Part shown: piece after piece, positions 1-10,600 of the stretch | Position numbering within the stretch: the first letter of the stretch is position 1 | Layout of the letters: each line of letters opens with the position of its first letter | DNA from: Ampullaceana balthica | Lineage: Eukaryota > Mollusca > Gastropoda > Lymnaeidae | NCBI GenBank assembly: GCA_944989445.1 | Contig: CALYLW010001397.1 | Location: 274,894-338,893, forward strand | Length of the DNA: 64,000 nucleotides | Reading direction: 5' to 3' | Made by a program: the position numbers and the translations under genes | Notes under the pieces: model-generated | What the model saw: the letters and a program-made list of their open reading frames with translations, nothing else | Database searches by the model: none | Told to the model about the DNA's origin: nothing

Positions 1-274
1 ATAATAAACTCGATCTTCGTCTACATTTCTCCAATCAACAGAGAACTGGCCACCAAAATATTTTCAGCATTGTGCTTTAGAATTCCTATGTAGGCTATGC
101 GGTTTAGGTTTTACCTGTAGGTTTTTAATGAACTGCTTTTTTTCCTGGTTTAGATGACATTTGCTGACATTTGAGTTCACCTAAAATTATCTCATAGTCA
201 TAAAGAATTATTACATAAGAAATGGTGAAACGTAAAAAGGTAATCCTTCAGTCTTAGCACGTATATTATTTCAC

Positions 275-828
275 TACGAATTTTTATTTTCTCGTGAGAA
301 CTTTCGTTTTAAATTTATTAAATGCATTAATTATATATGTTATATTTTAGCTATTATAGCGTTAATTTCTAAGGCTTTTTAATTTATAAGGCTGTGTTCG
401 GCCCTTGACGATACATTATCAGAGTAGAGTAGGATACATCCATTTTGCTCATCGAGCACCCTACTTGCTGGGTTGTCACAGCAAGAGGACTAGCAAATTT
501 TCTCACTTACAAACAAAAACGAATCAAACATCTAGTAAGGAAATAAAAAATGACATTTTCATTAAAAAACTTTTTTTAAAGACATCTTCAGTCAGTTAAT
601 TTATTTTAGCATGGGTCGTTCCAGGTAAAACAAAATCTAACTAGCAGGGTGCTAGATAAACAAAAATGATGTCTCCTACTCCGATTATGTAGCGTCAAGG
701 GCCGAAAAAGCCTTATAAATTTAAAAGTCTTACAAAGTAGCGCTATAATAACTAAAATATAACATATAGCCTATAAATGCATTTAATAAATTAAAAATGA
801 AAGCTCTCCGGAGAAAGTTAAAATGCGC
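275..828. repeat. Long inverted repeat (foldback element or MITE)
   Basis: Arms of about 190 bp at roughly 275-475 and 640-828 are reverse complements of each other with scattered mismatches, around a spacer of about 165 bp. Shared arm motifs include GGCCCTTGACG and TTATATTTTAG. There is no coding sequence. This arrangement suits a foldback or long-TIR non-autonomous DNA transposon. I could not fix exact ends or a target-site duplication. Confidence 0.65.
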
Positions 829-1261
829 AGCAAACAAAAATTACTTGCTAAAACTTCAGAATAACCCTTAAAAATCATCATTTATTGACTAAACTACTAT
901 CTAGTTAATTGAAACAATTAATTTAGGCTTACATATCTGCTATTAGAAGATCGTTGCGCACTAATTAAGTAAAAATAAATCGCCTATTTACGATAAGACA
1001 AAGCTTAAAGATAACTTAAATTAATTAATTTATTGATTTGTATTTTAATTAGTATTTTATAAATTAAGTTTGTAAGAAAAAGATAACTTGCAAGAACTGT
1101 ATCAATGATTTTATTGATTATTTAGGTTAATAAAACTGTACAAATAACTCATTTTTGTTACACTTTCGGCGACAGTTATTCTAAAATTTCATTCGATCTT
1201 AAAACGGAACGCAATTATTCTTAAGAAAACAAAATTTACGTTACGAGAGCTCGTTCATTTT

Positions 1262-1380
1262 TCGGCTGATTTACGGCGCACAAAATACGGCGGCTAATGC
1301 GGCGCGACACATATTTTCCGGCGGATTTTCGGCGGACGAAAATTTTGCGGCGTATATTCGGTGCGCGGCGGCGGCTGAGG
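1262..1380. other. CGG-rich tract in AT-rich DNA
   Basis: A GC-rich stretch in very AT-rich surroundings, dominated by CGGCGG, GCGGCG and TTTTCGGCGGA words in a degenerate repeating pattern. There is no open reading frame of note. It could be a relic of a repeat or a CpG-dense regulatory patch; the sequence alone does not decide. Confidence 0.4.
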
Positions 1381-3291
1381 AGTCTATGCGTGCTCAGCAC
1401 ACTCCTTAATGGCAGCGAATGATGGACGACCTATGCCAAGCAAATACAGCAACTTAACAGTTTCCACTTGCGATGCTTGTGTATGATCCTACTTAAATTC
1501 AAATTGTAAATTACGTTGTTTTTTTTTCAAATCTAAATTGCATCCCAGGTTGTAACATTCTTAAACATTTCATGAGTAATTTTAATTGAATAAATGTTAA
1601 TAAACACATTCGAAAAATTTAGTCGTTTTTCCAGCATCGAACACATTATTTTACATTTTGATTTTTATGGAAGAATTTGTTTCGCTTATCGAATGTTTTG
1701 CTTAACGAGTAATATTCAGGAACTGTATATCAAAGTTAATAAAGTGACACTAGATAAAGACAAATTTTGCTTTTTTCAATTCCTCTTTGATAACTCATTT
1801 TGTTTCTCCTTTTATGCTCATTTGTTTCTATTGATATATCACATTTTAAGAATTGTTTTCTTTTCCCCTGATCATTTTGAAAAAAACTTCCCAGTTACTA
1901 TGTTTTAGAACCATATTACTAGAGTACCTTTTCAAAAATAATTCAGAATTAAAAAAAAATTAAACTAAATTTCATCATTCTTTAATAATACTTTTTTTTA
2001 AAGAAAAGGTCAAACTTAAACTTTAATTTGATTTAAATTTGTGTTGTGTCACAAGTCACAAGGCAAAGTGGCAGAATCGTGAAGTGAAAAAACACCAATA
2101 CAAATGCAAAGCAATAATAAGGTAAACTATTAAAAAATTATGTAAGACAGACATTTTATTAGCAATAAACATGATTTAATATGTACATAATTCACTGAAT
2201 ATTTTTTGACAATGAGTAATGGTTATGAAAATTGACCGCTTGTAGTGTCTAAACTGAAATATTATTACCATGAGTGTTTAGAGCACATTATGGTTATGAA
2301 ATATCTTCACAATGTCAATATAATCTAGCAACTTATAAACTGAAAAGAACATTTTTTAGTCAGTTATCACAAGTTGTTCTTTTGATTTTCTCACAAACTG
2401 TTTTTCCGTAACAAAAACATCGATGTTTCATTATCCATCTCAAAGATGTTGATATTTGATATTTTACTTTTAAGTAAAGTTTATTTTTGTACCTTTGCTT
2501 GACAAATATCAAATTAACACTCATATGTTATTAATTCACAGTACACATTTGTTTTTTTATCTTTAGCAAAATTGGGCATTTCCCTCACTAAGTAAATTCC
2601 AGATCAAGGTAGAAATTGTGCAAACACGTGTAAGCATTCCTGCAAACAATTGCTTTCATAATGACGTGATTTAATTGTTTTCAAAATTGTTAATGGTGCA
2701 CATCAGTTAATGAAAAAAAAACATAACGTCAATTCTGTAAAAGAATAAAAAATATTGTTTCTTTGCTTCTTGTAAGCGTGTACAGTCGTCACGCCACAGA
2801 ACAATTGTAGCGTAGTCCACAAATCAGACTTAACTATTATATTACTAGCGGTGATGTTACATTTTACACAATTTTTAAACAGTAACAGCGTACATTTTAA
2901 TCTGTTGAGGAACTGGGTAAAGTTCCCGGTTTTGTTTAAGATGAGCATTGGGTAATTGTACTTGCATGCAAGGTGCAAAGACGACGTGACTTAGGATTTT
3001 TAATTGTACATTGTATACAACAAACTCTATTCTTCTATGGCTACAAAAATTGGAAAATACCTTTGAAATAAACATTTGCCAATGACTTTGAGTTTGGTGT
3101 ATTCATAGTAAAAAAAAACAGTTGCAAAACACTTTATGCCACTTAACAATCTATAAGAATTTTTAAAAAATATATATTTTTTTAGGTAAGATAAGTAATC
3201 TGTAACTGTACTAAGCTTCAGTGTATATCTACTATATCCCATTACATATTTTAATTATTTTTATGAAAATTAAAGAATGGTATACTTTGCT
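1381..3291. other. AT-rich intergenic DNA, nothing recognised
   Basis: Downstream of the last recognisable F-box-family exon. Only short open frames of low complexity are present, with no recognisable domain. I see no repeat pair or transposon end I can support here. Confidence 0.5.
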
Positions 3292-3367
3292 CTAATCAAT
3301 AAGGAATTCTTCCGAGAGAGTCGTAAGAGTGCATGTAGTATTAACCATCTCAAACTTGTACGGGTTT
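3292..3367 (-). CDS. Duplicate terminal exon (exon 8') of F-box gene A
   Basis: On the minus strand a TTTCAG acceptor is followed by one base completing a split codon, then an open frame starting NPYKFEM and ending EEFLID with a TAG stop. It is 76 nt long, exactly like exon 8 at 7691-7616, and clearly related (HPYKLKM...EEFLID). It could be an alternative last exon of gene A, or what is left of another family copy. Upstream and downstream DNA is also duplicated (3250-4970 against 7590-9480). Confidence 0.55.
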
Positions 3368-3649
3368 CTGAAAGATGAAAGCAAAGAAAAAAAATTCCCT
3401 AAATTGTATCATAAAATAACCACACTTTCTACAATAATTCAGAAACCCCACAGCTTTGTAAAAACGGTATTATCTGATTAGGGAATTTAAACTAGGATAA
3501 AAAGCTCTATAAAATTTTTATATTTATTTTAAAAAATTATATACCGAATTAGAAAATTAGAAAAGAACTAAAATTGACTAATATAAATGTATTGGTAAAC
3601 AAATTGAATAGATGCCTCAATTAAATGAATGATTGAAAATTGAGATTAA

Positions 3650-4372
3650 AATAAGACGCAGTCTATAAATGACGTCCCGTGATTTTGGCTTTGATTACCC
3701 CCATCCCCCCTCATCACACGTCGTCACAAAAACTTAGAGCTTCATCAATCCCGTGATTTTGGCATTGTTTACCCCCATCCCCCCTCATCACACGTCGTCA
3801 CAAAAACTTAGAGCTTCATCAATCCCGTGATTTTGGCTTTGTTTACCCCCATCCCCCCTCATCACACGTCGTCGCAAAGACTTAGAGCCCCATCAATCCC
3901 GTGATTTTGGCTTTGTTTACCCCCATCATCCCTCATCACACGTCGTCACAAAAACTTAGAGCTTCATCAATCCCGTGATTTTGGCTTTGTTTAACCCCCA
4001 TCCCCCCTCATCACACGTCGTCACAAAAACTTAGAGCCCCCTCAAAAATGACGTCACAAAGCTTTGCGTGGCCCCCCCCCAAAAAAAAACCGTATCTTTT
4101 ATTTAAAAATAAGCATGTTTTAAATCACGTTATCGTCATTTAAGTAGATATCTAGTGTAAGGCGTCACTCTAATATCGTAATACGCCTGAAGCCTTGTAA
4201 AACCGCCTTAAATAAATTTTAAGACATCGAATAATTTTATTTTAAGTTTCGCCTTGTTATGTGACTTTAAATATCTTAAACTTAAACACCCTCTCCCAAT
4301 GGTCACACTTTTTAAATAATGTGTCACTCCTCCCACTCAAGGTGCATTATGTCATTTATGGACGGCCCCTAA
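3650..4372. mobile_element. TIR-type non-autonomous element with internal 73-bp tandem repeats
   Basis: The left end carries TCTATAAATGACGTC and the right end TGTCATTTATGGACGGCC, an imperfect terminal inverted repeat shared with the element at 8475-8898. Inside are about five tandem units of 72-77 bp, each containing CACACGTCGTCACAAAAAC (3675-4045). No transposase is present. The superfamily is not assigned. Confidence 0.5.
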
Positions 4373-4974
4373 GGGCCCCGGTATGGAAATTTAAATTATT
4401 TCGAAACAAGTGGTATTTATATTTTAATTGTATAAAAAGGACGGACATCTTGTAAAATGTTTTATCCTAAAATTTTGTAAGCCGTTTTAGATCAGAATTG
4501 GATAGTATCAATTCCTTTAAAAAATATTTTTTAAAAAAATCCTTAGTTATTTTCCAGTAAGGCAAGAAACAAGATTTGAATTAAATTTAGTGCACTTAAA
4601 AAATAACAGTAATTGTTCTAAGAAAAAAGTTGGTATTTTTGTCAATCATTGTATACGATATTTTTTTAAATGGGCACAAAAGAAGTGAATTAATTTATGA
4701 GTTAAAGCCTCTTTATTACAATATCCCTGCTAGTTATGTATTCTGAACACATTTTTTGTAGAACCGTCGACGCATAAAATTATCGTTGATGTCGAATTTG
4801 AATACGCAATAAAATCAATGGTTTTCAGCTACTCAGAATTACATAGAAATACTCAAAGTATGGATCATGTTATTTAGGTAAAATGTGATAAATTTGACGT
4901 GTTGTAAAAAAATGTAATATTTGCTTGTGGATGATATATGTGATAAGGTGTGATAACGGGAAAAAAGTATGTAA

Positions 4975-5680
4975 CGCTTACCAAAAAACATAAAAAATTT
5001 TTGGGCCCCCGGCCCCGAAGGAACGGACATTAGGTGTTCAATGCCATATGTTACTTTAATGTTGGCTATAAAGTTGTTATGTACCAAGTTTGGTCAAGAT
5101 CCATTCATTTTCCAAGCAGCTAAGCCCTAAACTAATTTTTATATAGCTCATATCAGAAAAAATTCTCATTATGGGCCCCCGGCGCCCCATGAGTGTTAAA
5201 TTTTGAAAAAAAGTAGCCTGTTTCCATCCCCGGAGCGTACTCAAAAGTCTCCAAAAGTTTCATGGCGACCGAATGAATGGTATAGTCAGCTAACGGGAAT
5301 AAATAATTTACCACTTAAAAAAATAAAGATTTTGGGCCCCCGGCCCCAAAGGAACGGACATTAGGAGTTCAATGCCATATGATACTTTAATATAGGCTAT
5401 CAAGTTGTTATGTACCAAGTTTGGTCAAGATCCATTCATTTTCCAAGCAGCTAAGCCCTAAACTAATTTGTATATAGCTCATATAAGAAAAAATTCTCAT
5501 TATGGGCCCCCGGCGCCCCATGAGTGTTAAATTTTGAAAAAAAAGTAGCCTATTTCATCCCTGGAGCGTACTGAAAAGTCTCCAAAAGTTTCATGGCGAT
5601 CGTATGAATGGTTTAGTCAGCTATAACAGACATGCATACATACATACATACATACATACTTTGATTTTTATATATATAGA
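4975..5680 (-). mobile_element. Helitron-related repeat, two internal units, minus orientation
   Basis: Read on the minus strand it begins at 5680 as TCTATATATATAAAAATC preceded by A, the same 5' end as the complete Helitron at 26870-28576. It has two direct units of about 330 bp (4985-5305 and 5325-5640), each with a GGGCCCCCGG core and AAGTCTCCAAAAGTTTCATGGCGA. A (CATA)n tract lies near its 5' end. No CTRR-type 3' end was found at 4975, so it is probably 3' truncated. It is non-coding. Confidence 0.6.
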
Positions 5681-6088
5681 TAACTATGACGTCATTAGCA
5701 CATTTTCCATTGGAATGTAAAAATCCCCTTTTAGTTTAAAGTGTGAAGGTAAGCTAACGTATAAATATCTAATGTGTCAGCTACAGCTTTAACGGACTAC
5801 ATCTCATTTTTGGGAGGATTTAATTAAAATAAAGATTAATTCGTGATTGTAAAACTGAATTTTTTCTTATAAGGAGGATTATCCTGTGTAACTTTTTCTG
5901 ATATTAGTGCAGAGAACAACATAATTTATTAATACATTGAGATTATTAACCCCTTAAATACGTAGATAATTTTCAATCAAGTCCCTGAGTCCCTTCTTAT
6001 TCCAACATCGCATAAGATGTGGTAATTTGAGAAACGTTAGATAAATTTAAGAGATAAATCAACGTGAGATATTATGTATGTATGTATG

Positions 6089-6141
<53 letters not shown>

Positions 6142-7615
6142 GTATGTAAATATATTTATACAATTATTAATATATATACGTGTGTGTTTCAGTAGGTGTG
6201 TGTAAGTATGTGCTTGGGTTGATACATCATCGTTTATAACAATAAAAGAGTTGATAAGGCTTGTAATATTCAATGCTTAAATCAAATGTGCCTTTAAATT
6301 ATAAATAAAGATAATGTGTAAATGAATATCTAAAAAAAACTATATAAAACTATTTGAAAATTGCAATGAAAAAATAACCCAAATAGAACATTAAAACAAA
6401 ACACAGCCATGAAACTGACAATTAATATTAACTTTCAATTGTACGAAACATATTTATTAAATAAAAATTTAGTAAATTTAACCATTCAGTAAATACTTAG
6501 TAACCAATCATACATTGTTAAATTGTAAAAGATATAATAATATATATTCTTATGTCATATAATGCAATACAGGCTATGATTGATGTATGTTATTATTTTA
6601 TTACTATTGTTTCATTATAAAGAGAATACCAACCATATGTACATTTCAAATGAGCTTTTCGGATCTAGTTTTCAATGAACCTATAGGCTTTGTGATAGTT
6701 TTAAAATCCTTGTGTCAGAGAGCCAATGTTAACCACACGATAATGTAATTGAAAGAATATGAACAACACACATATATGTTAAGACACAATTTAAAAAATA
6801 TTTCTAAAAATCGTGTATACTAAAACGTTATTTAAGTGATAATTTGATTTAGAAAGTACACATGGGAGGATAAGTTAAAATACTGTCATCAATGACTCTG
6901 TCAAGCCAGATAGCATACTCTAATCAAATACACAATAATATTTAAGGATGGTCATCCTACAATCATCACGTTATAAAATGATTGTTGTGGTCAACAACTG
7001 TAAATTCTCTAGAGATATTATAAAAACCACATAACACAAGTTCCACGAACAAACTAGAGGCTCACTGCATTCGCCATGTTAAGATTTAAAATAAATTATG
7101 TCGTGCAAGTCAACGCCCTCTCATTCAAACAATGTAATGAAATACATAAATACTACTTTTTAAAGATTAAATAGAGAATCTTCATATCATTCCTTTGATA
7201 AATATTAGACAAAACAAAGAGTACCGCAAACTAATGAGACGAGTTTGGGATATTTTCAAGATTGTTCCAAAGATCCCCAGTGCAGCTTAAGTTTCTTAAG
7301 TGGAAGTCAACTGTTAAAAAAAAATATCGAATTAATGATAAAGTTGTTTCGCTCGATGGATCTTTTTTCAAGATTCAAAAATCCTAGGTATTAAATGAAT
7401 AAATTATACATACATTTATATCACTAATTTATTAATTATTTTAAAACAAAATTAATTTTATACAATATTGAATGTTTTAAAAGTCAAAGGATGTGAGAAA
7501 TCCTGTAGCCGAAAAGAATCTATTAAACAAAATGTCTATACTTAGCCTAAGTGCATAAGTCTACGCCATAATATCTTTTTCTGTTAAGGAAAATTATATT
7601 ATAACATACTTAGCT
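5681..7615. other. AT-rich spacer with a (TATG)n/(TA)n microsatellite
   Basis: Low-complexity DNA with a TATG/TA microsatellite at about 6071-6147. The open frame over the microsatellite codes for repeated Tyr-Ile and is an artefact. No gene or transposon is recognised. Confidence 0.6.
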
Positions 7616-7691
7616 CTAATCAATAAGGAATTCTTCTGAGAGAGTCTTGAGAATGCATCTAGTTTTTCCCATCTTAAGCTTGTACGGGTGT
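7616..7691 (-). CDS. Gene A exon 8 (terminal)
   Basis: Acceptor TTTCAG; phase 2 join to exon 7; open to a TAG stop. It encodes a short basic tail beginning HPYKLKMGK and ending EEFLID. The tail differs strongly from those of the B-type and C exons 8. Confidence 0.6.
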
Positions 7692-10600
7692 CTGAAAGAT
7701 GTAATAGAGAACACAATTCATTACTTGTACTATAAAATAATTGAACTTTCGACACTAATGCATGAACCAGCTAACTTAATCAAGGTGGTATTATCTGATT
7801 ACTTGGGCTGCGGAAATTAACAATTAATTAATCTTTTAAACATTAAGATATGAAATCGATTACAATTAGTTTTATCAATTAAAGTACGATTACAATTTAA
7901 TAACATATTTCGAATATTTTTGTTCCAATTTTTAAATTATTTTATATGTTTATGTTACTTACATACTTTTTCCTCCTATTATTATTATTATTATTTATTT
8001 AGATGTTCATACGTAAACAAAAAGATTTTTCTTCTTTATTTCTTGCATTGCAAAACGAATTAGCTGTGTTACGTCTCAAAATTTGTGAGCCTAAAAATTA
8101 ATGCCCCTTAACCGATTACTTGAAATAATGAATCTCGACCTAACGGGCTCTTTATATGCTGTACATAAATAATAATTATTCGAAATTAATCGATTAATCG
8201 ATTACATTTTTCCTGATTAATCAAACATTTTTTGAATCAGTACCAACCCTACTGATTAGGAAATTAAAAATAAGATATATTTTGCTCAATATAATTAAAA
8301 CAAACATTTTCATATTATAAAAGATATATATATATAATTTATTTTTTATTTTTTTCCGAAAAATTATATACCAACTTAGAAACTTAAGAAAACAAATAAA
8401 ATTTAATAATATAAAATTATTCGGAAACAAACTTAATAGCTATACCAATTACAGATTTAAAATAAGATTAAAATAAGGAGTCATCCATAAATGACATCAC
8501 GCGATTTTCAGAATTTTTTACCCCACCCCCTCGTGAAACGTCGTCACAAAAATTTACATCCCCTCCATTATGACGTCACAAAGCTTTGCTGCCCCCTCAC
8601 ATTAAATCCGTATTTTTTATTTGGAAATAGGCATTTTTGAAATCACTGTTTTGTTATTTAATTATGCATTTAGTATAAGGCTGAATTCTAATATCGTAAC
8701 ACGCGTGAAGCTATGTAAACGCATTAAATAAATTTTAAGTTATCAAATATTAAAATGGATTTTTTATTTAAAGTTGCTCGTTTTGATGTGACGTCACGTT
8801 TCGTAAACACCACCGCCCCCCTCGTCACACATCGTCACATATGTGTGAACCCCTCCTCACTCCCTTCCCCTTCGTGACGTCATTTATGGAAGGCCCCTAA
8901 GGGCCCTGGTGAGAAACTTTCAGTTATTTCCAAAAAGTGCATGTAATTTAAAATTGTATAAAAGGTTGGATATCTTTTAAAATATTTAACGGTAAATTTT
9001 TTAAAGATCAGTTTGACTTCCTTTAAAAAAAAACATAATAGTTATGTTCCAAAAAGGTCAGCCACAAAATTTGACTAAAATTTATTTTAATTAAAAAGTA
9101 AACGTTTTTTTTTAAAACGTGTGTTGATGTTTTGTCATACCTTTAATAAGGTAAAAGAAATAGGGGATTTGGCGACATAAGAAGTGAATTTAATGAGTTC
9201 AAGCCGGTTGAATATTTTACTATGGATAATTATGCATTTTTAATAACTTTTGTGAAGAATCGTCGACGCATAAAAGGATTGTATTTATAGAATGTGAATA
9301 CCTGATCAATGCTTTTATAATACTCTGTATTTTATTGAAATACTGTTAAGTATGGATCATGTTATTTAGGCTAGAATGTGATGAATTAGACGTGTTGTAC
9401 AAAAGTAACGTTCTCTTGTGGATGAGATAAGTATGGGTGATGGAATGTGTTTTTTAAGGATGATTTTTTATGGGGTTGTGATATTTGCTAAGGGATTGGA
9501 TGTGAGTGCTGTTCACCGTGACAAGCACACGGTGGCTGAGTGACATGCGCGCTCTGCTGGCATACCGAGAATGTTTGGTTCGAGACGATATGAAGGTGGG
9601 AATTTGTTCCCGTGGTTTCAGGGTGTCCCTGAGTCAACTCAACTTGATGGTTATTTAGGCAAATAACGACGGCCAAGCATTGTGTCGCACAACCTAATCG
9701 TATGATGTGGCTGAAAACACAACTTCAATTGCCAACGTGCCGGCTTTGTCTGTTAGCCCTAAGAAGGTGAGATGCAGTAATCTTCTGTAAAGAATGTCAT
9801 GTATTAAAAAAATTCATTTTGATAAAGAATTGCTCTTACATCTTGATGCACCTCTGTAGTATTCTATGCACTGTAGCAGGAATAATGTCTCCACATGAGG
9901 CATGGAACGTCACGTTGAGATGTGTAAGAGTTTCCCTGTAGCTAGTCAATAGATTTAGGAAGCTTGTCATCTAAGAACAAGAAATGTATTTCTTATACCA
10001 TTTATATTCATTTATCTGGACAAGAAACACATAATGACTCGTACAAATATTTAATATTTAATTGATACACTGTATAATTACATATATATTTTACTTCTGT
10101 GTTTGATATTAAACACAAATATGTTCTTTATTTATCTAACAATTCCACTGCAATGAATTAAAATTTCTTTATAATTTTGAGAGACATATTTTATTTGACT
10201 TGATCTTTTAGTATGTTATTTGAATTCAGTGTCCCCTCTCAGAGCCGTCTTTACACCATTTTGGGGCCCCGGGCAAAGAAATAGTGTTGGGCCCCTCCCC
10301 CGCAGGAATAAAAAATAAAAAAAACATACTACATATAAATAAACATATTCCACTGCTCGTGGGCCTCCGGGCAAATGCCCAACGGGCCTATGCGTTAATA
10401 CGACTCTGTCCCCTCTCCAGGTCTATGCACATAGGATTTTAATCTCAATGTTTAATTGTTTAACAGTCAGAAAATATATTATATTTATTTATTATTATTT
10501 TGTTATAATCTTTTAATTGGTTCACTTTTACTAAAAAAAAGATTATAAAATTCAATTTTAAATGTTCTGTGTTTCCTTGTCTTGAGTTCAGTAAACAGTG

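Larger units (their letters stand above)
3250..4970. repeat. Segmental duplication, copy 1 (partner 7590-9480)
   Basis: This block matches 7590-9480 in the same orientation. Both contain a terminal F-box exon, then a TIR element, then a shared tail with the phrase GTATGGATCATGTTATTTAGG. The tandem arrangement is best explained by local duplication of the 3' end of gene A, or by decay of a fourth gene copy. Confidence 0.65.
7590..9480. repeat. Segmental duplication, copy 2 (partner 3250-4970)
   Basis: Direct repeat of 3250-4970, more compact because the TIR element here lacks the expanded 73-bp array. It carries exon 8 of gene A. Confidence 0.65.

Noticed and set aside
1594..1908. 104-codon Phe-rich frame
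   Set aside because: Composition is what AT-rich DNA gives; no recognisable domain, splice signals or paralog.
4700..4735. CCCTGCTAG followed by T as a Helitron 3' end
   Set aside because: No hairpin before it, and the orientation is wrong for the adjacent Helitron-related repeat.
6037..6273. Tyr/Ile-rich frame
   Set aside because: Translation of a TA/TATG microsatellite.
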